Shown here piece by piece: positions 31,683-39,716 of a stretch of 64,000 nucleotides of DNA. The stretch's first letter is position 1, and each line of letters begins with the position of its first letter. The notes under the pieces are model-generated. The model was not told where the DNA came from and ran no database searches. It saw only the letters and a program-made list of their open reading frames with translations. The stretch spans positions 62,001 through 126,000 of the forward strand of contig NZ_CP078093.1 in assembly GCF_019203185.1 (NCBI RefSeq), written 5' to 3'. The translations under genes and the position numbers were made by a program. This stretch comes from Crassaminicella indica (GTDB lineage Bacteria; Bacillota; Clostridia; Peptostreptococcales; Thermotaleaceae).

Positions 31683-33383
31683 CTACATTCTTTCAGGTGA
31701 CGAAACACCAAGTATTGTTAATCCATTTTTGATAGTTTGTCTTGCAGCAGCTACAAGGGCAAGTCTTGCTTTTTGCATTTCTTTGTCTTCTACTATAATT
31801 GGACAATGATGATAAAATCTATTAAAGGCTTGAGCTACATCCACAATATATCTTGTCACAATAGATGGCTCATATTTTCTTGCTGCTTCTTTTATGATAT
31901 TTGGAAACTTTTGAAGCACCCTTACTAAATCCATTTCATCTTCATTAGATAATAAACTATAATCTATATTTTCATCTATTGTAACTTCTGCTTTTCTTAA
32001 CACGCTACATGCTCTTGCATGGGTATACTGGACATATGGACCCGTTTCACCATCAAAGTTTAAGGTTCTATCCCACGAAAAAGTATAATCCTTTATTCTA
32101 TTATTAGATAATTCTTGGAAAACTACTGCTCCAATACCTACTTGTCTTGCTACCTCATCAATATTTGAAAGATTTGTATTCTTTTCTTTGATGATTTCTT
32201 TTGTTTTTTCAACAGCTTTTTTAAGCACATCCTCCAAAAATACTACTCTACCCTTTCTTGTAGACATAGTTCCTTCTTCAAGACTTACTAGACCAAATGG
32301 AACATGAATACAATCCTTTGCCCAATCATATCCCATTAGTTCTATAACTTTAAACCATTGCTGGAAGTGAAGATTTTGTTGAGATGCTACTACATAGATA
32401 TTCTTATAAAAATCATAATGCTCTTTTCTATAAATAGCAGCAGCAATATCTCTTGTAATATAAAGAGTAGACCCATCACTTTTTCGAATTAAAGCTGGAG
32501 GCATACCATATTCTTCTAAATCTACTATATCTGCTCCCTTTGACTCTTTTAGCATATTCTTTTCTTCCATCATTTTTAAAACCCTCGGCATTTTATCTGA
32601 ATAAAAGCTTTCTCCCGCATAAGAATCAAATGAAATATTAAGCATTCCATAAACTCGATTAAATTCTTTTAAACTTACATCTCTAAACCACTGCCAAAGT
32701 CTTTTTGCTTCTTCATCTCCATCCTCTAGTTTTTTAAACCACAATCTTCCTTCATCTTCTAATTCTGGATGTTTTTCTGCTTCTTCATGGAATTTAATAT
32801 AAAGCTTTAATAATGTAGGAATAGGATTTTCTTCAACTTCCTTTTCATTTCCCCACTTTTTATAAGCTACAATTAACTTTCCAAATTGAGTTCCATAGTC
32901 TCCTAAATGATTAATTGTAACTGTATCATATCCTAAAAAATCATATAATTTATAAATAGCATTTCCAATCACTGTACTTCTAATATGTCCGATATGAAAA
33001 GGCTTTGCTATATTAGGAGAAGAAAACTCTACAATTACCTTTTTTCCTTCTCCTAAATTAGAAGAACCAAAGGCATCTTTTTTTTCTAAAACTTCCTCTA
33101 CTACAGATTTTGCAAAGGTAGCTTTATCAATAAAAAAGTTTACATAGGCTTGAGCATTTTCAACCTTTTCAAACAAAGGATTCTCCCCAATTGATTCTAC
33201 GATTTGCTCTGCAATCATATTAGGTGCTTTTCTAAATATTTTTGCTAGCTTAAAGCAAGGAAAAGCATAATCTCCCATCTGCGAATTTGGTGGGATCTCC
33301 ATCATTTCAAGAATTTCCTCTACTGTTAATTCTTCAATTTTCTCTGATAAGATATTCGCAATTTCTCTTTTGAAATCAATCAT
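31683..33383 (-). CDS. argS: Arginyl-tRNA synthetase
   Basis: 566 residues, class I. The N-terminal tRNA D-arm recognition domain (1-110) is followed by the HIGH motif in IAKPFHIGHIRST (about 126-138), the Rossmann catalytic core with GDYGTQFGKL, and the KMSKS equivalent MSTRKGRVVFLED (about 370-382). The anticodon-binding helical domain ends in the conserved LGVSSPERM C terminus (DALR domain: NRFYHHCPI). It charges tRNA-Arg; the window holds tRNA-Arg(ACG) twice and tRNA-Arg(UCU) once. It is preceded by a T-box leader with a CGU specifier, so uncharged tRNA-Arg should raise its expression. Confidence 0.97.
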   Translation of the reverse strand: MIDFKREIANILSEKIEELTVEEILEMMEIPPNSQMGDYAFPCFKLAKIFRKAPNMIAEQIVESIGENPLFEKVENAQAYVNFFIDKATFAKSVVEEVLEKKDAFGSSNLGEGKKVIVEFSSPNIAKPFHIGHIRSTVIGNAIYKLYDFLGYDTVTINHLGDYGTQFGKLIVAYKKWGNEKEVEENPIPTLLKLYIKFHEEAEKHPELEDEGRLWFKKLEDGDEEAKRLWQWFRDVSLKEFNRVYGMLNISFDSYAGESFYSDKMPRVLKMMEEKNMLKESKGADIVDLEEYGMPPALIRKSDGSTLYITRDIAAAIYRKEHYDFYKNIYVVASQQNLHFQQWFKVIELMGYDWAKDCIHVPFGLVSLEEGTMSTRKGRVVFLEDVLKKAVEKTKEIIKEKNTNLSNIDEVARQVGIGAVVFQELSNNRIKDYTFSWDRTLNFDGETGPYVQYTHARACSVLRKAEVTIDENIDYSLLSNEDEMDLVRVLQKFPNIIKEAARKYEPSIVTRYIVDVAQAFNRFYHHCPIIVEDKEMQKARLALVAAARQTIKNGLTILGVSSPERM

Positions 33384-33417
33384 TACTATATCCTCCTCTT
33401 TTTCATTTATAAAAAAT

Positions 33418-33456
33418 AAAAACTCTCCATCTCTTAAGTCAAGAGACGAGAGTTAT
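33418..33456 (-). terminator. T-box-controlled terminator upstream of argS
   Basis: AACTCTC/GAGAGTT and CTCTT/AAGAG arms around AAGTC, followed by T-rich sequence on the minus strand. It competes with the antiterminator. Confidence 0.8.
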
Positions 33457-33655
33457 TTCCCGTGTTACCACTCTTATTGATACAAAATGTATCCACTCTA
33501 CTCCTCTATAACGGTAGGAATCCGTTTTGCCTACTCATTTCAGCAAAAATCTCAAAGGTACGCTTCAATCTTAGTAGTATATCGGACTCTCACCAACTCC
33601 GACTCGCTTTGATACATCCTAAAATTTACTCTCCTTTTCATCGATAAAATGTTCA
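33418..33655 (-). promoter_or_regulatory. T-box leader of argS, specifier CGU
   Basis: On the minus strand the T-box bulge core AGAGTGGTAACACGGGAAAT (about 33455-33474) precedes a terminator whose arms are near 33421-33456. Stem I carries GAAG-CGT-ACC; the CGT (33560-33562) lies in the usual specifier position and matches tRNA-Arg(ACG). The antiterminator forms when the uncharged acceptor end pairs with the bulge. Boundaries are approximate. Confidence 0.88.
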
Positions 33656-33666
33656 TTTTAAATAAT

Positions 33667-33695
33667 AATTTATCATAACTTTCTATTCAAATCAA
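33667..33695 (-). promoter_or_regulatory. argS promoter
   Basis: Minus strand TTGATT (33690-33695), 17-base spacer, TAAATT (33667-33672), placed just before the T-box. Confidence 0.5.
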
Positions 33696-33793
33696 GAGGT
33701 TTCACGCTTTTATTTTTTACTCACTCTGTAAAATTATACTTCCTATAAATCATTAATCATCACTCTTTTATGATATATTATTTTTATTATTTA

Positions 33794-33822
33794 TGTACAT
33801 CATTTACCAAATATGCTATACT
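33794..33822 (+). promoter_or_regulatory. Candidate promoter of the symporter-racemase pair
   Basis: TGTACA (33794-33799), 17-base spacer, TATACT (33817-33822), about 90 bases before the symporter start. The -35 matches consensus at four of six positions. Confidence 0.4.
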
Positions 33823-33912
33823 ATTTGACAGGATGTCTTTTTAATTGTAAAATAAACACGCTACAGAATCATTCAACAATTCTGTAAAATCATTTAAAAA
33901 GGAGGTTATTTA

Positions 33913-35142
33913 ATGAAGAAAATGCAACTAACAACCAAAATTCTTCTTGGACTAGGCTTAGGTATTTTAGTAGGTCTTATATTAACAGGTTCACCTGACA
34001 TTGCTACTACATACATTAAGCCTTTCGGAACATTATTTCTTAATTTAATTAAAATGATTATTGTTCCTCTAGTTTTTTCATCATTAATTGTTGGTGCTGC
34101 AAGTGTTGGAGATGTAAAAAAGCTTGGTAGAATTGGAGGAAAAACAGTAGGGTATTATTTATGCACAACAGCAATTGCTGTGACTATCGGACTTATATTA
34201 GGTAATGTTTTTGAGCCAGGGGCTGGCATGACTATTCCTGTAACCGCTGAAATCGCAACAAAAGAAGCGCCAGCTCTTGTAGATACACTGCTAAATATTT
34301 TTCCTAAAAATCCATTAAAAGGATTAGTGGAAGGGAATATGCTTCAAATTATATGTTTTGCATTATTCCTCGGAATAGGTGCAACATCCTTACCTGAAGA
34401 AAAAGGAAAGCCATTTATTGATTTTTTTGATAGCTTAGCTGAAATTATGTATAAAATCACAGCATTTATAATGAGTTTAGCACCATATGGCGTATTTGCA
34501 TTAATTGCTCCAGTTGTTGCAACAAATGGACCTGCTGTATTACTGCCACTTTTAAAAGTAATTATAGCTGTTTACATTGGATGTATCCTTCATGCAGTAC
34601 TTGTATATTCTAGTGCTGTAAAAGCATTTGCAAAAATCAGTCCTATAAAATTCTTCAAAGGCATCATGCCTGCAGCTCTTACAGCATTTAGTACAACAAG
34701 CAGTTCTGGAACATTACCTGTATCAATCAAATGTGTAAGAGAAAATTTAGGCGTATCTGAAGGTGTATCAAGCTTCGTTCTTCCTCTTGGTGCTACAATC
34801 AACATGGATGGAACTGCTCTTTATCAAGGAGTATGTGCATTGTTTGTAGCACAAGTATACGGTTTAGATTTAAGTATGTCTCAACAATTGACTATTATCC
34901 TTACAGCAACTTTAGCATCTATTGGTACTGCTGGAGTCCCTGGAGCAGGTTTTATCATGCTTACAATGGTAGTTAAATCTGTAGGTTTGCCACTTGAAGG
35001 TGTTGCCTTAATTGGTGGAATCGATAGAGTCTTAGATATGGCAAGAACTTGTGTAAACGTAATTGGAGATACTTCAGCAGCAGCAGTCATAGCCGCTACT
35101 GAAGGAGAACTTCATTATCCAGATGAAAAAATTTCTGCATAA
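33913..35142 (+). CDS. Dicarboxylate/amino acid:cation (Na+ or H+) symporter
   Basis: 409 residues, DAACS/GltP (SLC1-type) family. It imports glutamate, aspartate or C4-dicarboxylates. Eight hydrophobic segments are visible. The re-entrant hairpin 1 carries STTSSSGTLPVS (about 258-269, serine-rich motif), NMDGTALYQG (about 297-306) is the sodium/substrate motif of TM7, and hairpin 2 has GVPGAGF. TM8 has DRVLDMARTCVNVIGD; the Arg in this motif is associated with acidic amino-acid substrates. The ATG has AAGGAGG upstream. The next gene is an aspartate racemase, so aspartate or glutamate is the likely cargo. Confidence 0.92.
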   Translation: MKKMQLTTKILLGLGLGILVGLILTGSPDIATTYIKPFGTLFLNLIKMIIVPLVFSSLIVGAASVGDVKKLGRIGGKTVGYYLCTTAIAVTIGLILGNVFEPGAGMTIPVTAEIATKEAPALVDTLLNIFPKNPLKGLVEGNMLQIICFALFLGIGATSLPEEKGKPFIDFFDSLAEIMYKITAFIMSLAPYGVFALIAPVVATNGPAVLLPLLKVIIAVYIGCILHAVLVYSSAVKAFAKISPIKFFKGIMPAALTAFSTTSSSGTLPVSIKCVRENLGVSEGVSSFVLPLGATINMDGTALYQGVCALFVAQVYGLDLSMSQQLTIILTATLASIGTAGVPGAGFIMLTMVVKSVGLPLEGVALIGGIDRVLDMARTCVNVIGDTSAAAVIAATEGELHYPDEKISA

Positions 35143-35148
35143 ATCATA

Positions 35149-35172
35149 CAGCTTGGATATCCAAGCTGTTTT
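35149..35172 (+). terminator. Hairpin between the symporter and racemase genes
   Basis: CAGCTTGGAT/ATCCAAGCTG is a perfect 10-bp stem followed by TTTTAT. It may partly separate expression of the two genes. Confidence 0.65.
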
Positions 35173-35217
35173 ATAATATAATAAAAATATTATAGATAAA
35201 ATTGGAGGATAAAGAAT

Positions 35218-35928
35218 ATGCATAAAAAATTAGGCATTTTAGGCGGAATGGGTCCTTTAGCAACAGCTGATCTCTTTCGAAAAATCATACTATTAACAGA
35301 CGCTAAGTGTGACCAAGAGCATATACACATACTTATAGATAATAATACTTCTATCCCAGATAGAACTGCTTATCTTATAGCAAATGGACAAGACCCTAGA
35401 GAACAGCTGATTACCTCTGCTAAAAGATTAGAAGCAATGGGAGCAGATTTTTTAATCATGCCTTGTAATACAGCTCATAATTTTTATGAAGATATTGTAA
35501 AAGAAATCAAAATTCCATTCCTCAATATGATCGAAGAAACAGCAAAATTTATTTCTGAAAAATATACAGGTGTAAAAATAGGTCTTTTATCAACAGAAGG
35601 AACCTGCAAAACACATATATATGATAAAGCGATTAAAAAATATGGAATGGAATTAGTAAAGCCTATCAAGACTCAGCAACATATAACAAATTTTATTTAC
35701 AGTATAAAAGCAGGAAAAAATATTACTTTAGATGGATTTAACAAAAGCTTAGAAGAATTAAAAGCTTTAGGTGCAAAAGTTTTTATATTAGGATGTACAG
35801 AGCTTTCCGTTGGATATGAAATATTTAAAATGGAAGGAAATTATGTTAATCCATTAGAAATCATTGCCATTCGTGCTATTCATTTTGCTGGTAAAAAATC
35901 ATTAATTAAAAGTCATTCTTCAACATAA
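35218..35928 (+). CDS. Aspartate/glutamate racemase family protein
   Basis: 236 residues, PLP-independent. It interconverts L- and D-aspartate (or a related acidic amino acid) through two cysteines: IMPCNTAH (about residues 80-87) and LGCTELSVG (about 197-205), each the acid/base for one face. The N terminus GILGGMGPLATADLF is that of the aspartate racemase (RacX/YgeA-like) branch rather than MurI. It lies downstream of an acidic amino-acid symporter. D-aspartate could go to peptidoglycan cross-bridges, or the pair could allow use of external D-amino acids. Both cysteines present and length normal. Confidence 0.88.
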   Translation: MHKKLGILGGMGPLATADLFRKIILLTDAKCDQEHIHILIDNNTSIPDRTAYLIANGQDPREQLITSAKRLEAMGADFLIMPCNTAHNFYEDIVKEIKIPFLNMIEETAKFISEKYTGVKIGLLSTEGTCKTHIYDKAIKKYGMELVKPIKTQQHITNFIYSIKAGKNITLDGFNKSLEELKALGAKVFILGCTELSVGYEIFKMEGNYVNPLEIIAIRAIHFAGKKSLIKSHSST

Positions 35929-35956
35929 AAACTGTCTAAAATTTAGACAGTTTTTA
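35926..35956. terminator. Bidirectional terminator between the racemase and amidase genes
   Basis: AAAACTGTCTAAA and TTTAGACAGTTTT form a long perfect stem with A/T tracts on either side, shared by the convergent genes. Confidence 0.85.
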
Positions 35957-36682
35957 TGACTCTTCCTTAAGCTTTTCACATATTTTCTTCAATAACAAAG
36001 TTACTGCCCATACAGGCATAGGTTCATTGATTTTTTGTTTCCAACCCTGTAAATCATTCAAAATTCCTTCTTTATACAAATATTCAACTCCTTCATGTTT
36101 CCAGCTATCTTTATCTATATTAAAACTTTTTTGATAATTATGTCCTATATGCTCACAAATAGCTTTTATAACAGCCTCTGCATAATCTTTCCAATGATTT
36201 AATAGCCTATCTGTATCCTCTTTTTGATCGGCAAATCCATATTCAACAATAACTGTTTCTACATTTCCTGTTTCACGATGCATAAAGTAATAATCCAAAT
36301 GAGGGCTATTGGATAATGTTCTATAAAATACTCTCCTTGTCTTTTGTCCTGCTTGTCTTATTTGATCTAAAATTTTCGTTGCTAGTTTAGCATCGCTATA
36401 AATGCTATGAATAGTTTCTGCCCCTTCACCACCTCCTGCATTAATATGATTAGAAATACAGTATTTTGCTTCTGAATCTCTCACTATTTTTGCTCTTTGA
36501 GAAGAAGACAAATATACATCATCATTTCTAGTTAATTGAACAGGAATCCCTAATGCTTTCAATCTTTCATACTGATATTTTGAAATTTTTAATACCATAT
36601 CCTTTTCCAACCAATATTCATTACTACCTCCTCCAGGATCTCTTCCTCCATGTCCAGGATCAATAATAATCAATGGTTTCAA
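35954..36682 (-). CDS. N-acetylmuramoyl-L-alanine amidase (Amidase_3)
   Basis: 242 residues. Zinc-dependent Amidase_3 domain at about 1-175: IIIDPGHGGRDPG (His of the first zinc ligand), NEYWLEKDMVL (Glu ligand), YCISNHINAGGGEGAETIH (His ligand) and ETVIVEYGFADQKED (catalytic Glu). It cleaves the bond between MurNAc and L-alanine in peptidoglycan. The last 65 residues are a short unrecognised domain. There is no signal peptide, as in sporulation or phage-type lysis amidases (CwlC-like), so release would need mother-cell lysis or another route. Stand-alone gene with shared terminator. It may have a role in spore development, but that is inference. Confidence 0.88.
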   Translation of the reverse strand: MKPLIIIDPGHGGRDPGGGSNEYWLEKDMVLKISKYQYERLKALGIPVQLTRNDDVYLSSSQRAKIVRDSEAKYCISNHINAGGGEGAETIHSIYSDAKLATKILDQIRQAGQKTRRVFYRTLSNSPHLDYYFMHRETGNVETVIVEYGFADQKEDTDRLLNHWKDYAEAVIKAICEHIGHNYQKSFNIDKDSWKHEGVEYLYKEGILNDLQGWKQKINEPMPVWAVTLLLKKICEKLKEES

Positions 36683-36806
36683 ATGAACACATCCCCTTAT
36701 ATTTTTTTGAATTTATACTATATTTATATGTTTCATTCCATTTTTATGTAATCTCTTGTTCATAAAAAACCTTATCTTATCACAAAGTAGCATTCGAAAC
36801 AAAATA

Positions 36807-36833
36807 AAAACCTCTCGTTTTTGAGAGGCTTTT
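36807..36833 (-). terminator. Terminator of the mutS2-DUF523 operon
   Basis: CCTCTC/GAGAGG stem with flanking AAA/TTTT on the minus strand, about 20 bases after the DUF523 stop. Confidence 0.75.
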
Positions 36834-36850
36834 CACCATTTTTTAAAACA

Positions 36851-37315
36851 CTATTTTATTTGATTTTTAAAGCTTTCTTCATCAAATAATTTTATTCCTT
36901 CTTTTTTAAATAAAGCTGCTGTAACCCCATATCCATTTTTCTTTTTACCTGAAAATCCTCCGTCATATATTATTCCACTTCCACACGATGGACTTTTTGC
37001 TTTTAATATAGCCGTTTTAATATCATATAATTTTACAATTTTTAATGCTTCCTGCGCGCCCTTTAAAAAATACGCAGTTTGATCTTCTCCATTTTTATTT
37101 ATAACTTTTGCTTGATTATTCAATACATCTTCTCCATCTCCACCAACAATTTCACAAGGAACTCTAGGGGTAGATAATCCTCCTAATTGTTCTGGACATA
37201 CTAAAATAGCTTTTTTCTCCTTCACAAGATTTATTATTTCTTCAACTTCATTATTCTTTCCATTATACTTACAATCAACCCCTGCAAGACACGCACTTAT
37301 CAATATCAATTCCAT
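36851..37315 (-). CDS. DUF523 family protein
   Basis: 154 residues from the ATG at 37315. DUF523 signature: ISACLAGVDCKYNGK at the N terminus, LVCPEQLGGLSTPR (about 39-52), and LKAKSPSCGSGIIYDG (about 104-119), with conserved Cys residues in each block suggesting metal or cluster binding. The function of this widespread bacterial family is not established. It starts 8 bases after the mutS2 stop (AGGTGTG lies just upstream) and so is in the same operon. Cysteines are complete. Confidence 0.85.
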   Translation of the reverse strand: MELILISACLAGVDCKYNGKNNEVEEIINLVKEKKAILVCPEQLGGLSTPRVPCEIVGGDGEDVLNNQAKVINKNGEDQTAYFLKGAQEALKIVKLYDIKTAILKAKSPSCGSGIIYDGGFSGKKKNGYGVTAALFKKEGIKLFDEESFKNQIK

Positions 37316-37325
37316 CACACCTATT

Positions 37326-39704
37326 CTATTTTAACTCTACGATAGTAACCCCTGTTCCACCTTCGCCATAAGCTCCATCTCTCGCACTTTTTACATGCTT
37401 ATGTCTTTTTAACATATTTTTAATGCCTTCACGTAATACACCTGTACCCTTACCGTGAATAATCGTTACCTCATTTAAACCTGCAATATATGCATCATCT
37501 AAATATTTATCTGTATTCATCATAGCTTCCTCTAATGTTTGTCCTCTAAGATCTATAGATGTCTGAACGCTTTGCGCCTTACGTTTTGCAATTTTTCCAA
37601 CTCCACTTTTTTTGATGCTTTCCTTTTCTTCTTTATCAATTCTTAAATTCTTAATATTCACATTAATTTTCATAATTCCAACTTGCACAGTTAAATCTCC
37701 ATTTTGGTCTGGCTTTGTAGCAACAGTTCCTTTTTGATTCAAATTAAGAATTCGCACTGTATCTCCAACCTTTAAGTTCTTTGGAGGTTTGGTATTTATC
37801 CCTACATTCACACCTACCCCTAGACTCTCTTCAATTCTACCAATTTTTTCTCTTAAATTTTTTCTTGCTGCTTCAATTTTTCGATTTCTTTCCTTTTCTT
37901 CTTGAACCTTTTCCATCTCTCTTAGCTCTTTTATAATACGATCTGCCTCAGCCTTAGCATCCTTAAGAAATTTTCTAGCTTCTTCTCGTGCTTCTTTCAA
38001 TATTTTCTCTCTTTGTATTGCTAATTTTTCGTGTTTTTTTTCATATTCACTTTTTTGCTTTTGCAACATTAACTTTAATCTTACAGCTTCGTCTCTTTCC
38101 TCTTCAGCCATTCTTTTATCCTTTTCAATTGATGCTAATAAATCTTCAAAAGCAATATCCTCTCTAGAAATAAGCCCCTTAGACTTCTCTATAATATACT
38201 CACTAAGACCAAGTCTTTTTGATATTTCAAAAGCATTTGATTTTCCCGGAACACCAATTAAAAGTCTATAGGTAGGACTTAAAGTTTCTACATTAAACTC
38301 TACAGAACCATTCTCTACTCCTTTTGTTGTTAGTGCAAACTCCTTTAACTCCGTATAATGGGTTGTTGCAATAGTTCTTACCCCCATCGTATAAAGGTGG
38401 TCTAAAATCGCAATAGCAAGGGCTGCTCCTTCTGTAGGATCTGTTCCTGCTCCAAGCTCATCTAGTAATACTAAAGAATTGCTACTTACATTATTTAATA
38501 TTTCAACAATATTGGTCATATGAGAAGAAAATGTACTAAGACTTTGCTCTATACTCTGCTCATCTCCAATATCTGCAAAAACCTTATCAAATACAGAAAG
38601 CTTTGTACCATAATCAGCAGGAACATGAAGGCCACTTTGAGCCATAATAGTAAGAAGTCCTACAGTTTTTAAGGTTACCGTTTTTCCTCCTGTATTAGGT
38701 CCTGTTATAACTAATGTATTGAATGTATCACCAATCCATATATTTGTTGGTACAACAGTTTTTTGATCTAACAAAGGATGCCTTCCATTTTTTATACGAA
38801 TATACCCATTATTATTCATCTGTGGCTCTACAGCCTTCATGCTTATAGCCAGTTTTCCCTTTGCAAATATATAATCTAATATAGAAAGTACCTTTTGATT
38901 AGATTTGATCTCCTCAGCCTTTTCTCCTACTAAAGCTGTTAGCTCACTGAGTATTCTTTCTATTTCTACCTTTTCTTTTAGTTTCAATTCCTTCAATTCA
39001 TTATTAAGTTGAACAATAGCCATAGGTTCGATAAAAAGGGTAGCCCCACTAGAGGATTGATCATGCACAAGCCCTGGTACGTTCGCTCTATATTCTTGCT
39101 TTACAGGCACCACATAGCGGTCCTGTCTAATAGTAATGATCGCATCCTGTAGATACTTTTGATGTTGACTTGAAGAGATCATACTATTTAATCTATTGCG
39201 TATTGCCGCATTTTTGGATTCAATAGTCCTTCTGATATTTCTTAATGCAGGGCTAGCATTATCAGATATTTCATCTTCTCCAACAATACACTCATTGATC
39301 CTATCTTCAATGCTTTTAAAAGTAAACAAGCTACTTATATATCCTTCAATAACTAAAAACTTGCTTTCTCCTTCTTTTGCCTCTTTCATGAAGCTTTTTA
39401 GTTTTCTTGCTGCTCTTAAGGTATCTGAAACCTCTAAAAGCTGTCCTGGATAAAGAAATGAGCCAATTTCAGCTCTTTTTAAATGATATGATAAATCATG
39501 AATGCCTCCTAACGGTACATTCCCTCTTTGAAGTAGAATACTTGTTGCTTCATGTGTTTCTTTCTGCCATGTTACAACCTTTTCATATTCCGTTGAAGGT
39601 TCTGTTTTTTCTGCTAGCTTCTTTCCTAATGTTGATTCTGCATAATCTATTAACATATTTTTTATTTTTTCAAATTCTAAAACTCTTAAAGTTCTTTCGT
39701 TCAT
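37326..39704 (-). CDS. mutS2: Endonuclease MutS2 / ribosome-associated ATPase
   Basis: 792 residues. Domains: clamp/lever helices (about 1-300), ABC-type ATPase with Walker A ITGPNTGGKTVTLKT (about 331-345), signature LSTFSSHM and Walker B LVLLDELGAGTDP, a long coiled coil (about 515-625), a KOW-like segment (KVGDTVRILNLNQKG) and the C-terminal Smr nuclease domain with SIDLRGQTLEEA and IHGKGTGVLREGI (about 715-792). MutS2 restrains recombination in some bacteria and splits collided ribosomes in B. subtilis. It lies 12 bases downstream of the U32 gene in the zapA-U32-mutS2 operon order usual in Clostridia. Confidence 0.95.
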   Translation of the reverse strand: MNERTLRVLEFEKIKNMLIDYAESTLGKKLAEKTEPSTEYEKVVTWQKETHEATSILLQRGNVPLGGIHDLSYHLKRAEIGSFLYPGQLLEVSDTLRAARKLKSFMKEAKEGESKFLVIEGYISSLFTFKSIEDRINECIVGEDEISDNASPALRNIRRTIESKNAAIRNRLNSMISSSQHQKYLQDAIITIRQDRYVVPVKQEYRANVPGLVHDQSSSGATLFIEPMAIVQLNNELKELKLKEKVEIERILSELTALVGEKAEEIKSNQKVLSILDYIFAKGKLAISMKAVEPQMNNNGYIRIKNGRHPLLDQKTVVPTNIWIGDTFNTLVITGPNTGGKTVTLKTVGLLTIMAQSGLHVPADYGTKLSVFDKVFADIGDEQSIEQSLSTFSSHMTNIVEILNNVSSNSLVLLDELGAGTDPTEGAALAIAILDHLYTMGVRTIATTHYTELKEFALTTKGVENGSVEFNVETLSPTYRLLIGVPGKSNAFEISKRLGLSEYIIEKSKGLISREDIAFEDLLASIEKDKRMAEEERDEAVRLKLMLQKQKSEYEKKHEKLAIQREKILKEAREEARKFLKDAKAEADRIIKELREMEKVQEEKERNRKIEAARKNLREKIGRIEESLGVGVNVGINTKPPKNLKVGDTVRILNLNQKGTVATKPDQNGDLTVQVGIMKINVNIKNLRIDKEEKESIKKSGVGKIAKRKAQSVQTSIDLRGQTLEEAMMNTDKYLDDAYIAGLNEVTIIHGKGTGVLREGIKNMLKRHKHVKSARDGAYGEGGTGVTIVELK

Positions 39705-39716
39705 GATAACTCCCCT

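Noticed and set aside
33462-33647. 61-codon open frame on the plus strand
   Set aside because: It lies antisense to the argS T-box leader, whose conserved core explains the sequence.
35954-36682. Secreted autolysin
   Set aside because: The protein starts directly with the catalytic domain (KPLIIIDPGHGG) and has no signal peptide.
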